Notes under the pieces: generated by a model
Database searches by the model: none
The model's input: only the letters and a program-made list of their open reading frames with translations
What the model was told of the DNA's origin: nothing
Source of the DNA: Nemopilema nomurai
Lineage: Eukaryota > Cnidaria > Scyphozoa > Rhizostomeae > Rhizostomatidae
Assembly: GCA_003864495.1 (NCBI GenBank)
Contig: ML133493.1
Location: 1,805,820-1,869,819 of the forward strand
Reading direction: 5' to 3'
Length of the DNA stretch: 64,000 nucleotides
Part shown: positions 22,084-35,262 of the stretch, piece after piece
Layout of the letters: each line of letters begins with the position of its first letter
Numbering within the stretch: the stretch's first letter is position 1
Made by a program: the position numbers and the translations under genes

Positions 22084-23778
22084 AAGGCCAATCTGTATAA
22101 CTTTCTATCCGGATCAAAATTTATCCGGTATCGTGTGATCAAGATGTGATTTTGGTACCAGGATAAAACACATTTCACCTTCAGAGCAAATGAAAAAACA
22201 AGTTAATTTTGTGGAGCCTCTGCAAAATAATTTTGAAGAGCAGTTGGTGTGCGTTTCTTTCTGCCTTCACGTTTTGCTACTGGCCGGTTTATCCTATCTA
22301 CTACTTCTTTAAAGTCATTGGTTGGCTCCTGCAGCATATATAAGAAGCGAAGTTATAGTGCAGTGGGTTACGTGCTTTTTTACAAGAGTTAATTCTATAA
22401 GAAAACTAAGGCTCAAAGTTGCTAAAATTTAAGAATGATTTAATTTTAGAATTTAAGAAGAATAATGTCAGGCTCAATCTTTATCAAAGTTAATATTTCT
22501 TCTTAATTTTTTCCTTAGCAACATTTTTCCTTAAAGAGTTTTCTCCTAAAGCAAAAACTGATGCTATACAGATATCTTAAACACACTCAACTGCTCTGTG
22601 ACTAATTTGCGATAAAGCAGAAAATCGAGAAAGTTTCGATATTTTTCTTTGATCTTTGATCTTTACATCTTGCGTTGGGCAAGAATAATTTAAGAGTAAT
22701 CTTAGGCTCGATATCGAACATTTTTAAGAATATGGAGGTTCGGAAAGAACTAGGTATTCTTATAAAAGAAAAGGTGTGTATTGCAGAAATACAGCAGAAT
22801 TGTGCAAATTGTTATGTGTGCACCAGAATTTCAGAAAAAACTAAGTTTGATACGCCAAACAACATCAGATATAGACCTGTAGTCCCCCCAAGCCGTCCCC
22901 TGGTCCCATCCCTGTCCGGGGTAAGTTCGCGCGCCTTTTTGTGCTTGAAAAGGATCATGGTCGCAGACAGCCGCAAACAGTTGCCGCAGTTTGAAAATGG
23001 AAGGCGAGGACCATCACTGACGCTGACTAGATAGAAACCAACCAGGCTTGTGTGCCATTGTGGCTTCTCAGTGTAAACAGATACCGAACGTCTTTTTTGA
23101 TGACACTCAAATTGAAAGGCTAACTCCTGCAGAGAAAAGGTAAGGCGCAATAAGATAGTCGTCTTAAAAGTTTTCAATTTATGCAACCGTTGTCCAAATA
23201 GCTTGGTCATTACAGGGGATCAAAATTCGGAAGCAAAAGTCTGGTATTAAACCTTGAAAAATCAATGAAATCAATGACATCAACAGTAACCTTTCCGCTC
23301 AGTTCGTTATTATTCTCTTTTTCTCAAAACAATGGATGTTCACAGAACAAAAACTGCGATTCGGTTACTCGAAATTGAAAGAATTGAAAAGTCTGTTGCG
23401 AAAGAGCTTGCTACAAAGATTTTTACGATTAAGCAAACAAATACATTCTTATTTTTTGGCCCTGTTTAACATTGGCTGTTGATTGCTTGCTTATTCTAGC
23501 TGGTCTAGGCTGGGGTCAAACCTGAGAGTCAATACCTTAAGCACCAGAATGTTTGTCAATTGGCACAAAGACCGTATGAACGACATCTGCACAAAGAAAG
23601 TTTCCATTGAATTTATTAAAAAGTTCGCGAGACGAAAAGTATTCTTCGGGAAATTCTAGTTTTCTAAGACCAATTTGTCTCTGTCGTGCCCACAGCAAGA
23701 GTTTCCAATAATCGTCATGCCCAAAGTGGGAATTTCGACACTACTTGGTTAAGAACTGGCCTAAAGCAAAAATGCCCA

Positions 23779-24183
23779 GTACGCGCTTTTTTTTATAAGG
23801 AACCTACCTCAAGGTCTAGTTCCAAAGGTTCCTTATTCGTAGACCTCAAATCATCAGATTTTAGTACCAAAAGTTCCTTAAAAGCTCCTTAATTTTAACT
23901 GCACATCAATAAGCCTTAACACTTAATAGGGAGAGGGGCGAGATAGAATATGCAGAAACTACTCGACGAAGCATTTGACACACGAATAGCAAACAATTTA
24001 TTCGAGTATTGGCTGCAAATGAATGGAACCGGCTTTTTAGTTCTTGATGCTTGCAGTTATAAAAATTTAAATCGAAAAGTGATTTCCTTAGGGATTTCGT
24101 TTTTAGTAGTATAAGTTCTTTAAATATTTCGGCCTTCTACATGTAGGTTCCTTATAAAGTGGTTCCTTATAAAAAGCATGTAC
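23779..24183. mobile_element. MITE-like element of about 405 bp
   Basis: The left end (GTACGCGC, a T run, then TATAAGGAACCTA) is matched in reverse complement by the right end (GGTTCCTTATAAAAAGCATG then TAC). A second internal TAGGTTCCTTATAAAG copy precedes the right end. The interior is AT-rich and non-coding. This is consistent with a non-autonomous DNA transposon; the family is not identified. Confidence 0.55.
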
Positions 24184-24789
24184 TTTAGCCATCCATCCTC
24201 TTGTTTTGTACCAAAGCTTGTGCTTTGTTCATCGCTGGTTCAAGTTTCTCCTTTACATCACAAAAGATCGTAATGCAATACCGCGTCTTTAACTAGCAGA
24301 TGAAAACAGCGGGCGGGTCGAATTTCTGGCACATGACGAGTGATGGGGCCCAGATCACCTTCCCTTCAGTGAGCGCTCGGTGTCTGTGTTGTTGTTGTCA
24401 ACCCGGTTGGATGAGGCTAACATGTGTGTTGGTTTAATCTCGGCAAAATATTGCCATGAGAGACAAGCCCATTGACTCTTCATCAACCTGGAAAGAAGAG
24501 AAGATCTAGGAAGTTTATGTGCCCAGCTTTGCAGCGAGATCAAGAACCCTAGAAGGCTTAAAGGAAAAACTTTGAGTCTTGAAAATGACATTAAAAACTT
24601 GAAAAACAACTTAACGCAACGCTCTGAATGTGATAGAAATTGGCATGTCCTTTCTTTTCTAATTGATACATTGCTTCAATTATGCTCATCTAACGATTTC
24701 GGTGCTTTTTCAATTGTCGAACTTGTTCCATCTCACGTTTTTTTTAGCTTCTCAATTACATTGAGCCGTACTTACAGATTATACACAAA

Positions 24790-27700
24790 ATGGAGCCAAG
24801 CAAGAAAGTCCAATTAAGAGTGGTGTATTCTACAATTATTGTTACTTTTCTTGGTAAGATTGAACTATTTGGTAGATTTTTCAGGTTTGCGTTAAAATTA
24901 GAAGGTCTGTTTGTCTTGTGAACGTGTTTAAACCTGTCCCACATGATGTTTTATTCACTGAAAAAACCAGCAAAGAGCTATATTTGATCTAATCTGAGAA
25001 GCATCTGCGTCATCTTTATCCTGTGTCTGTCTTGACATTAACTTTGTCATTTATGAAGTTCGAACTCGGAAACGTTGCCTTAAATGAACTGAAAATAGTC
25101 TCTTGTTGGTTCTTGTGCATTTTTGATGAAAATAAAATATTTTTCAGGTTTAGGCCTCTGTATGTCGTCAACCTGGTCCTTTTTACAAAAAGTGAGTATC
25201 ATGGCCAGTATATTGCTTAGAAAACATCTTTCACGTTGAATATCACATAACAAATTGTTCCCTTTTGAGTGCCAATCTTCTTTGTCGCTTGGCTTTGGGG
25301 GATTTCACCAATAAATGTCCAACTTTCAGTTTGATAAAAAGCTCATTTAGAGGATGCGATGATGGCTCAGTGGCTCATTTCCCTGGCATGACCAAACTTG
25401 CAAACAGTGTGAGGTGAGTCGCCAACTCCCTGTAATTCCAGGCATAAGGAATCACGAGGTGTGGTCACATCGAGAGGAAGGACCAGGACACTGCTCGATA
25501 AACATAAAGCTTCTCAGTGTCCTAAAACTACCTTTGGAAGCTAGGTAGAAACAAATACAAAAACACATTTCAATGAATTTCGATTCTGTGAGGTTGTTTC
25601 TACTTTCCTTCCATAGATTGATCGGGACGTTAGTCCTGAATTCTTAGGCTGGACCAATTTTTCATTCAACCTCGCAGCCATAGTCGCGGATTTGATCTTT
25701 GGAAGATGGATGCACTCACGGGGGAATAGAGAGCCACTTTTGGCAGCCATGTTACTGGGAATCATATCAGGCCTGCTGTCAGCAGTTGCTCAGGGTCTTG
25801 GAAAAAACAATGGAATCTGGATTATCCTTGCTTCTAGATTATTTCTTGGCTTTACCAGAGGTTTGGATTGGCCTTTTTTGCACCCCCTTATCCAATTTAC
25901 GAAATGGAAAGCCTGTACTCTAATTTCCGTGAATATTTTTTCTCTATTAAAGAAATGTTAACCAAAATCCCTTTTATGCATAATTAATTCACTGTTCTAA
26001 TACCATGAAGCCAAAAAATATATTCAATTGTATTCTAAGGCAGCTTAACAATAACAAGGTCAATGGTGTCAGAGGCTACAATACCGGAAAAGAGGTCACG
26101 TGTCTTGGTAAATCTGTCGCTTTCAATGACAGCAGGATTTGGAATGGGATCAGGTGTGTTCCGCGCAGCACTTTCGCGTTTCTTATATGATCAATGCTCA
26201 CACTTGCAGTAAAAGGATTCGATAAAAAAGAAAACATGTCAATTGCTTTGGATAAGTCCACAATGACTTCTTTTTCATAAATTCCATTGTTGTCTCTTGC
26301 AAGGTTTCAGGCAGTGCTCCTTAAAGAGGACAGATCTGCTCTGATTTATTCATTCTTTTAATGCAACAATTTATTGACCACGTTTGAATGTTGTGTCTGG
26401 CAGTTGGATTGTGGCTTTGGCCGTAAATGGAAACGCATGATGAGAAGAACTAGGTTAGCTTCAGAACGATTCTGCCTGACTTGATGTTGATGATCTCTTT
26501 GCAAGATTGGGCCTAAACCAATTGACTTTTTGTTGACATATTTATCCTGATTGCGCCTAACAGTCCATGGGACACTCTTTTATTTAAGCCACCAAAGATC
26601 CAGAATTGTGACTTAATAAAATGGCTTTTATGTCCTTGCAGGTATTCAAGCCCTGGTCTCACTAATGGGGGAAAGAGAACTTTACATAGGTGCTCTGAAG
26701 CTACCATTCAACCTGTATACCATTCCGGTATACTTTCAAATCTGTCTTGACATTCTTAATGGAGTCCTCATTCTTCGTTATATAAGTAAGTATTTCAAAA
26801 ACAAGACCTTTTGTCAGTTGTCTTATGTTTGTCATTGTTGATATCTCTGATTTGGTGTTATTCTCAAATGCACCCTGTACGTTTCTGTCATTATCCGTAA
26901 AGTGGACCACATGAAAGGTAATGGATCCCAGGACGTTGGCTGGCGATTACTTTCTTATTATCGCCAGATGTGTCAGTTTTAGCCACAACTCTTCAAATGC
27001 GCATTGAAAACAGTTTGAATGACATTTGAAATGTTCCTTCGCAGAGCCAGTGCTGAGAATTTCGGATGAAAGCGAACAGTCTGGTAAAGCAACAAATCCC
27101 TTTAAAGGAAAGGTGCTACGTTGCCTAACTTTGATAGCAATGTTTGCGTTGACAAATTTTTGCATATCACTAATGGAAACGTAAGCTTCTTCTGCTGCGT
27201 ATGCTTTTCGTCATGCTTACATTTTGCTAAATTTTCATTCACACCTGCATTATTGATAAAAGTTCTGGAAGCTTTTTTACTTGCTGATCAACATAGATCC
27301 AAATCGAAATGATAACTGCTTTAACATCGTATAATGTTCTATATTGTAGATAGGTGTGGTAAATCGATTTATTCTGTACGATACCAGATGCTTCTTTTCA
27401 AGACGTGGTTAACTAATCGTTCAGAAGTTCCCACGCACCATTTTTCCCTCGTACCATCTTCACTTGTTTTTATGGAGGGTTTGTCCGATCACAAATATCA
27501 GGCCTAGCTACTCTCTGCGTTGCATGTTTTTCAACAAAGTCATGCTAGTCTGATCTTAAGCTCTAGCGGTGCTCCTTCGAAGTTTAGAGGCATTTGTTAG
27601 GTAAGCTATCGTGCTGTACAGATGCTTATGCATTTTTAAGTGTCCTCAAAGATATATACCAAAATTTTGTCAGTTTTCATAACTGTCTAGTTTTGCTGGC

Positions 27701-29468
27701 TACTATTAATTAGATTCATTGTCCCCAGTTTGACAGTGCCATTTGTGCAGGACCAGTTTGCACTTACCAGAGCCAAGGCCGTTTGGTATGGTGGAATAGT
27801 CTTCATGTGTCAGGGTCTTGTTGGAATTTTGCAGCAGTTTGCATTAAGGTTTCTTCTCACCAGGTACAATTGCAGACTTTAATTCTCGGGTCGACTTAAC
27901 TTTGAAGAACGATTCCTTTTTGTCTTTTGAAACATCCAGTTGCCAATTGACTTTACTTATGAAATCAAACCAGACTACACAGCCACCCATGTCGTTATGT
28001 AACCTCTTTCTTAAGATTGACCTTAACTCATCCAAGCATTGATGAAAATGTTTGCACGTGTCACTCTAGAATGCTAAACTAGTACCTGATTTGCTCAAGG
28101 TGCTCAAAATCGCCTCAAGGTGCGTTTCATTTCTCTGCAGGTTTTCCGATCGAGCCATTATAACCATCGTTTTTGGTTCCCTGCTGCTCGGTCTTTTGCT
28201 ATTTATACCAATTGGAAGCATGCCTCTGAAAATTGCAGGTAGTCCATTTGTAGTTTTGTCTGATTTTCTTTAATTGAGTATAACCAATAGTATACAAAGT
28301 CTACTCAACTGACAGACTTTTATTGCAGATCTTAATGTATGAAGTTTATTGAAATTGTTACATGGTGACATGAGGAAATAAATTATTGTATTTACTGTGA
28401 TTTTTTTTTATAACCATACTCTTGCAATGAATTTTGAGGTAAAATTTTTAAGGAATGGCTGTAGAATGAATTCTTTTATGCCTCAACAACTTATTGGCAA
28501 AAATTGAGGCGATTCTTTAAAGACCAGTGTTGGAGTGTAGCGGTTATAAAGGAACAAGATTGATTAGAGCGTATCGTTTTGGAGCCCGTGCGTAATTAAT
28601 TACTCACCAATTCTTCTTTTGCAAAAACCTAGGCCTTTGTCTTATCAACGAATGCTCTGTCACCTAGAATCATTTATGAAGCAAATTTTGCAAGGGCTAG
28701 TTGCATATCTCGGTTTGTACGTTACTCTATCTTCTACTGCTTTGTAGGCCAGTATTCCAGCAACAACACTTTTAATTTCACCAGTAAGGAACAGTTGGTT
28801 GGATGCCCAGCCGAGTTTGATTGGTGTAGGGACACACCACAGATCTGGCTACCGCAGTATCTCCTTGGAGCAGTTCTCTTTGCCATTGGCTACTCATCTT
28901 GTTTGGGCCTTTTGGTGTCGATCTACACAAAGATTGTTGCCGCCAAGAGACAGGTAGGCTTTTCATTAGAGACAGGTAGGCCCTACGAAAACTGCACCAG
29001 TTTGCCCTTTGCATGTTCAATAAATAGATATTACATACAAGGTTATGGAACTTAAATATATACAAAATAGAAATGAATTTGGTAATAGCAGCAGTCTTCA
29101 TTGGATGACACAATCCAAAGCATCATTTCGAGAGCAGTCCTTTTCTCTTTACAATATTTGATAAAAATACCCTTCTGTGTTTCTTCTTTTATAGTCACTC
29201 TCATATCTTTCTCATTTAGGGCAATGTCGTGAGTCTTATATCATCCAGTGGCAGTTTTGGACGATTATTGGCACCCGTAGCGGGCTCTAACTCGTACACA
29301 GCCATTGGGCCGGGCTACACATTTACTTGGGTAGCCTGTTTGCTTCTTTCGCTCTTAGGTGTATTTTTAATTCAGTTCAAGAAAATGTTTCCCATGCCTG
29401 CACGTGACAATCAAGAACAGACCCATGATCCGCCCGACGAGTCAGGCCCTTCTGTTACCTCTCTCTAG
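24790..29468 (+). CDS. MFSD8/CLN7-like major facilitator transporter, copy 2
   Basis: Exons 24790-24853, 25148-25191, 25617-25860, 26040-26153, 26642-26785, 27045-27180, 27729-27863, 28141-28238, 28748-28953 and 29220-29468 join in phase to give about 477 aa. The protein has hydrophobic helices typical of a 12-helix major facilitator, the FLGWTNFSFNLAAIVAD first-helix region, the loop motif GRWMHSRGNREP, a luminal GC-(x5)-WC-(x2)-TP cysteine motif in exon 9 and the late SSSGSFGRLLAPVAG helix; these are hallmarks of MFSD8. Human MFSD8 is a lysosomal membrane protein of 518 aa linked to chloride transport. Copy 2 has a shorter N-terminus than copy 3 (MEPSKKVQLRVVYS) and is the most diverged of the three. 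A lysosomal location is inferred from family only. Confidence 0.85.
25355..25560 (+). repeat. Possible SINE-like insertion in intron 2 of copy 2
   Basis: The segment begins with a tRNA A-box-like TGGCTCAGTGG and about 50 bases later has a weak B-box-like GGTGAGTCGCC. It is more GC-rich than the surrounding intron and is absent from intron 2 of copies 1 and 3. No clear tail or target duplication was seen. Confidence 0.3.
27864..28140 (+). other. Intron 7 of copy 2, nearly identical to intron 7 of copy 1
   Basis: The roughly 280 bases between exons 7 and 8 match minus-strand 14412-14131 almost base for base, including a reverse-strand open frame of 63 codons that differs at only a few residues. 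The flanking exons differ more between these copies. Copy 3 has an unrelated intron here, made of 33-34-bp repeats. Confidence 0.85.
28954..28975 (+). promoter_or_regulatory. Duplicated 5' splice site after exon 9
   Basis: AGAGACAG|GTAGGC occurs twice, 22 bases apart, at the end of exon 9. The same doubled site is in copy 1 (about 13212-13191, minus) and copy 3 (39683-39704). The first donor keeps phase with exon 10. The second adds 22 nt, shifts the frame and gives a stop within a few codons in copy 3. Confidence 0.8.
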
Positions 29469-31216
29469 TGCAAAAGCAGAGTTCGTTAAGTGTTAGACAT
29501 TTATTGTTCAAGAAAGAGTTTATAATGCAGAAAGTTAGGAATGAAATTTTGGTACATTTTTCACGAAAATATGCAAAGCTTTTTTGAAGGCACATCATAA
29601 GATTTTTTGAGAACAGAAATTTTACGTTGAGCCTTTCTCATGGTTGTAGGCAATAAGAAGGACTTTCAACTTCAATATTCCAGTCGAACCATTAGCCAAT
29701 CATTCAATCCAGGCCTGAGACACGATATATACGAGAACAAAAATGTTAGCCTAGGAGATTTTTAGGTGTTCACTGGACCATACTACAAATTATTTCTAGC
29801 AGAAGCTTTCATGACGTATGATATTATGAATTCAAAAGGTCTATACTAGTAAGAAATGTGTTGTGTTAAATTTTGAATTAGAGCATTTGGAAGCAAAACT
29901 TACTACAAACTGTAAGATCATAGCTATTGTTTAGTTTGATTTCAACCACCCACCACATTCAAATTATAAATGCTGTTTTTACTCTAATGTTCCATAGTAT
30001 TAGGAAATGCGACGTCCCATTTCTTGCAAAGAATTGTCAATCGATTATATTTGTATATCTTAGTTAAAAAGGTAGTTGAAATAAATAAGTTTGAAAATAA
30101 GATTTTTTGCTGTCTTGTATCATATATTGGATGTTATTATGTTTAGTATTCAATACCTTTAAGTTCTATGTAACTAATACTTTTATATTAGCTGTCCTTT
30201 TGAAACATTCCATTTGCGATTTGTTTTTTCTTAATATTCCTATGCAATATCTGGATAGGCTATCAATCAGCAACTTACACAAATCACAAAATACACAGAG
30301 ATAGAAAAACATGTCTATTAATGTTTATTCTGTGCGAAAGTGTTAAATGTTGTAGGAAAATGAATTGCAGGTTGCTATTCCAGGGTTCACGCTGTGTTGC
30401 GTCCATCAAGGAGGGATAAAAAAGTCTTGATACCACTGATCGGCCATTTATAAGATTTAAACCAAAACCACAGTGACTCTACTAAATCCGCTCAAAATAT
30501 TACAGAACTACACTTCAAAATGATTTATGCATGTTGATTCGCAAAGCTACCTTTTCTCTTTCATGAACTATAAAGCATAAACCTTTCTAACACCGACACG
30601 CTTACGTTAGTACAGTTATAGGCTGGTGAGTTTCAAAAGTCTCTAATGTACTTTAGAGATTAGCCAATAAGTGAACAAATGCTTTTCAGTGAAAAACTTC
30701 ACCATAGTAGGAAACAGAGGGACTATAATATTTGAATACACAATTGATACAAACAAAATATTTATTTGTGAAAGACACTTCTCCGAGGATCAGCTTGTGA
30801 TTTGAAAGTAATTATTATGTTTTCTTTATCTATAACTGCTCAAAACTTTTGATATTTGCTTTCTGATCTGATCCAAATGTCGGCCATTTTGTGGCCCATA
30901 GAGGTAAAAGTAACCAGCGTTTCAAAAGGTTGGTAACAAGTTTGGGGGCTCAATCGATGTTGATGGCAATCTTTATATTACTATATTTCTCATTCATCCA
31001 CCTTGTAACTCAATTCAATGCTCGATTTCCCAAAATCTTAGTGTTTCCTTGCATTTTTCAACCTTACTCAGGCTGAGATATTGCCTTGAAATTAGTATAT
31101 CACGTCGTGTATCGTGTTTTGAGCCCATTTTTAGCATAATAGCCACCAGTGCTGGTGGTGTTTCTTGCTGTCAAGAAATAATTCGCCACCCTCGGGCTAG
31201 CCACCACACCCCCCCC

Positions 31217-31267
31217 CCTCGAATAAGCCCCCATCCTAAAATATTTTGTGCAGAGGCTTATCCGAGG
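31217..31267. repeat. Short inverted repeat
   Basis: CCTCGAATAAGCC at 31217-31229 faces GGCTTATCCGAGG at 31255-31267, a 12 of 13 match in reverse complement with a 25-base spacer. It follows a C-rich tract. It may be the end of a fold-back or MITE-type repeat. Confidence 0.6.
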
Positions 31268-33743
31268 ACTTACGGTTGTATCATAGCTTGGAGGCAAAAG
31301 TCTGTTGTGCCCGTGTGCACCACCAAAAATTTCTGGTGTGCTGGTGTGCACAAGCTTTTTTCCCCTGTTGTGGTTGAAAATTGTAAATTTGCATTTCACT
31401 TTAAAAATGCACAAAAGCCTTGCGTGCCTTTTTCTTTTGCCCGCCCTTTCTTTTTTTTGTCTGGGTCATTCCAGAAGTCCATTATCAATGTGGGAGACTC
31501 AATAAAGACTGACGTCTGGAAATTTGTTTGGAAACAAAATTTTGTCTCACAAATTTTTGGTTAAGTAGGTAATCATTAAATGTAGAATAAGGACATTCGC
31601 ACATTTGTGCTGAACACTTCTTGTACTTATACTTGCTCCTTGCTCATTCCTATTGAGCTCTGTTTTAGAATTTTAACGAAAAAGCTTTCGCCGTCCTCAC
31701 CTGGAAATGCATTTCAGAAAACAGAGTGGAACGGCTCGACATGAAAGTCCTCGTTTTGCATCCTTTTGTTTTATGCGAGTAATTGGGCATGTTATCAACT
31801 TACGGAATTCAAATCAAGTTTTTCGAGGGAATCACTTCACCTTTCAAACGAAACTGCTCTTTTACGAACGCTTTCATTTTACGTACTCCCCCCCCCCCCC
31901 CCATTTTTTGCCAGCATCCTCATAGGATGCAAACTGCAAGATTAGGATCGTAGGATCTCTCGCATGTGAGAAGATTATGCAACCCACAATGTCATTCCGC
32001 ATGACTGCGGTTACATGAAGAACTTCTAGCCTGTCTGGCGAGATCTCGAGTACTTCAATTATTTTTCAAGAAAGGATACTGTTTTCATAGTAGATGCTAC
32101 CAGAGGCGAGATCTCAGCATAGGGTGCTAAGCCGCCAACGAGCGTCAGCCTCGTCTTGAGCCTTGATCGCTGCGCCCGTATGCGCCGCTGTTATACCAGT
32201 CTCGCTTTGATGACACGAGTCATGTTTCGTTTAAAGTGCCACTCACGCAGACTGGGCCTTCAATGACAAGGTAAGATAGTGTAAACTAACCCAAGATAAT
32301 ATTAACACATATGGTTCAACACGACGGTGCTCCGAAGATATTTCATGTTTGCCTTGCGAAAACGGACGTGACAATCTGTGTAGGATGAGGAAACTCTCTG
32401 AAAGTTTCGATTCTAATTGCTCAATTCCCAGAATTCTTAGGTGCTGTTTGATGTTTGATCAAAATATCGTTATATGGGCTTTTGGACAGTAAATTGTGGC
32501 AATTAGACATTTGAGAAATGCGTGTACGGACAGGACGCAATGGTACGCTACAAGGTCCCTATTGTGTCGAACTATCAGGACACCGACGTAAAGCAGTGTA
32601 CACTTTTAATTCATTCAGGGTGGACATTTGAATTTGTAAATTCGAAAACTGACGCGCTCAATTTTTTTCGTTGGCCTACCCAACATCTTTGTGGTGGTTG
32701 AGAGAGGTTTGACAAACCACACCGTCGTTACACCTTTAAATGCGTTAGGCCCATGTTTAGACTGCACTTCAACTATTTACAGTGTTAAGTTTCCTACAAA
32801 ATGAATGGCGCCCCAGGCTGTCGAATAAAACTGCACGACTTTTGCAATTTCTCGGTCGCACGAATCCAGGCGACTGAGCATCCCTCTTTTCTTTAAAATC
32901 GCTAAACTTTTCATGGAAATTCGAGTGGTTACCTGCTGTTTGCTTCTGCTAATCCACATTTAAGTTCGCTTTTCAAGCAAGTAGTTCGGTTACACTATGT
33001 GTCTACATTCAATCGGTACTTTATAACGGCTATCCTTAAAACACGGAATACGGAGTATAGAATGCGGAATCAGGAAAACTTTCGTATATACGATTTTTCA
33101 AAAAACGAAACTTGCTTGCAAACGATAAAAGCAAAACTCCCCAAGTGATTAGCCAGTCTATTCGATGACTATTTTGCTGGGCTACGAGATTTATGTTGAA
33201 AATGCAGGGAAAGGCTTCTTTCATGGTTTCCTGCAACCAAAAATTTCAGAAAATGCGAACTTGCCTATCGTGTCGAACAGAAACATGATGCGCATTCAAC
33301 TATCGCAATAAGTCACTTTCATAATCATTGGAATGATAAAATGTTCTGATGTTCTTTACTGACATTTCGAGTTGGATCTATATATTTGCACAACATTGTC
33401 CACTGGTCTTTCTAGTGCCGAATCACATTAAACGATAGAATATTCATACCCTCTAAACCACTTACTTGCTTATTTTCTTTATAAATATAAATAAACGATA
33501 ATGTGACAGAAAGTTGCCCTGTTCAGTATTTCAGATTCCCAACTCCAGATTCCGCATTACGAACACCGGAATCCATGTTTTGAGGATAAAGAAAAGGTCA
33601 GAAACTGCCTTAAATGTCACACGCTAACACGTCATTCCCGCCAATTCAGTTATCAAATCATATTATTTGGCACTCATTTAAATATCTCCTGTCTCCTTGT
33701 CACGTTGGAGTTTTATCTTGGTGTCTTGTCGCTAGTAAAGCCA

Positions 33744-34671
33744 TGCCCATTCAAAAAAGACTGTCAGCGACATGTCTGTCACCGATCCGTGACGCATCGC
33801 AGGCAGCCGTCCGATCGTTACGGCTATATGGAAGCCAGGCTTAAAGCAGTTCAACTTTTGCGACTCTCCCAATCACAGCATGTGCACAGCATGTGCCCAT
33901 TCAAAAAAGACTTTCAGCGACATGTCTGTCATCGATCCGCGACGCATCGCAGAAATATGGCTGAATCAAAGGAAGTCGAATCAGAAACATTTATGAATTG
34001 CGTTAGAAATTACAAGGTAATTTATGACAAATCTTTAAAGGATTTTGAAGTGCCAAGTAAAAAATAATGCATGGAGAGAGATCAGCACAACACTGGGAAT
34101 GGACATATTTTTTTTTCTAAAAGGGACCAACCATTTTCAAAAGGTTTTCGAGGTGGTTTGGTGACATTCTTAAATATCTATGAGGAGAAGAGTGACCAAA
34201 GCACGAGCACAAGTTCATAGTTGGATGAGAAATAAAAACTGTTAACAGAGTTACTTTTATATAACAAAAGTATTTTCGAAAGTAAAAGAAAAGCTATTAA
34301 CTAGCCTACCTGTAAAAGTATTCTCGGTCATGCAACTTCAGCTTGTTAAAGAGAGTGTTTTACTGGCCGTACTGTATTCTTTTCTACAAAAAGCATCTTA
34401 CCCAAAATTTATGTTTTCGTTTTAGCTTGAATCGTAAACGTCTTAATCGCAAATACCCAAGAAGAAAGAAAAGTTGATACTTCAGAATCAATCTATGGTT
34501 AACTGTAGCCGTAATATTCTCACTTCTCACGAATATCCCGCCAAAATTAATTAAATGGTTACCGGCATAGTTACCGAATTTTTGTCAAATGGAAACATGT
34601 GTCTGCGATGAGCATCCGCGAGGCATCGCAGGCAATCTTCCGATCGTTATAGCTATATGGAAACCAGGCTT
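33744..34671 (+). repeat. Three partial copies of a GC-richer repeat
   Basis: A 59-base unit at 33744-33802 (GCCCATTCAAAAAAGACTGT onwards to GCATCGCAG) recurs at 33894-33952 with four differences. The part following it in the first copy (GCATCGCAGGCAGCCGTCCG and TATATGGAAGCCAGGCT) recurs at 34614-34671. Function is unknown; it is likely a remnant of a local duplication or a mobile element. Confidence 0.75.
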
Positions 34672-34977
34672 TAACGCTCAATCGATCTTTGCGGGCGCAA
34701 GAGCATTCTAAGTACGTAAACTTTTCGTACATACGCCTTTCTAGAAAGGGCTTTTCTGCACGGAAAAGACGAAATCGCATTGTTTTTCCTTTCTCTTCTA
34801 CCCTTGAAGTGCTTTCGAAAATTCACTCATCAAGTCAAATTGCGAAGCATCACTCTTTGATAGCTCTGATACTTCAGTTACTGAAAGGAAGATTGATGTT
34901 GAATACTGGTTTTTTTCATGTGATCGCAGAAATAAACCTCAGTCTTCTTTTGTAGTCGAAAGTTTCAAAGCCAAGTA

Positions 34978-35262
34978 GGGCTCATTCGATTTCCAAGAAT
35001 CCTCTTAAACTCCAATTTCCTCCATTTTACAATCCACTTGCTAATCGGTCTCTCCACCAACTTGCAAGTTCATAGGGTGTTGCTTTGATTTTCGATGTAA
35101 GATTATTGTTTTCAATCATAGGCCTATTTTTGTCATCATGAAACAATGATCCAGTGCTACGTTTTTATGTATCTTTATCAATGAAATTTTGCAGTATTTT
35201 TTGCTTGGTATGAAATGGTAGATTAACTGCTAACACAGATTTGCATATCTTCACAGTTTAAG
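34978..35262 (+). repeat. Upstream flank of copy 3, inverted match to copy 1 flank
   Basis: It matches 18444-18727 in reverse complement. It ends with TTCACAG shortly before the ATG at 35263. It is the likely 5' UTR or promoter block duplicated along with the gene. Confidence 0.8.

Larger units (their letters stand above)
18728..24789. other. Intergenic region between MFSD8-like copies 1 and 2
   Basis: About 6 kb with no convincing gene. It contains inverted-repeat structures (21970-22083 and 23779-24183), an 11-base G run at 21559 facing a C run near 21814, and a short inverted repeat around TTGGACAATTCGAAGTTT near 19762 and 20215. Open frames at 20660-20980 and 22675-23210 show no recognisable domain. 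Confidence 0.55.
29469..34977. other. Intergenic region between copies 2 and 3
   Basis: No convincing gene. AATAAA near 30081 could be a poly(A) signal for copy 2, although it is about 600 bp from the stop. The region contains an inverted repeat at 31217-31267, homopolymer C runs at 31210 and 31889, and a dispersed repeat cluster at 33744-34671. Open frames at 31049-31564 and 33614-34067 are built from repeat sequence and show no domain. Confidence 0.55.

Noticed and set aside
22675..23210. Overlapping ORFs of 119 and 132 codons on opposite strands
   Set aside because: No domain, no paralog in the window and no plausible exon borders; only a chance or repeat-derived open stretch.
24790..29468. 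Treating the three major-facilitator genes as a generic sugar or drug transporter family
   Set aside because: The paired luminal cysteine motif GC-x5-WC-x2-TP, the first-loop motif and the late SSSG-x2-GR helix fit MFSD8 better than other MFS groups.
31049..31564. 171-codon plus-strand ORF and a 104-codon reverse ORF
   Set aside because: They cross homopolymer C tracts and an inverted repeat, with no recognisable domain or splice signals.
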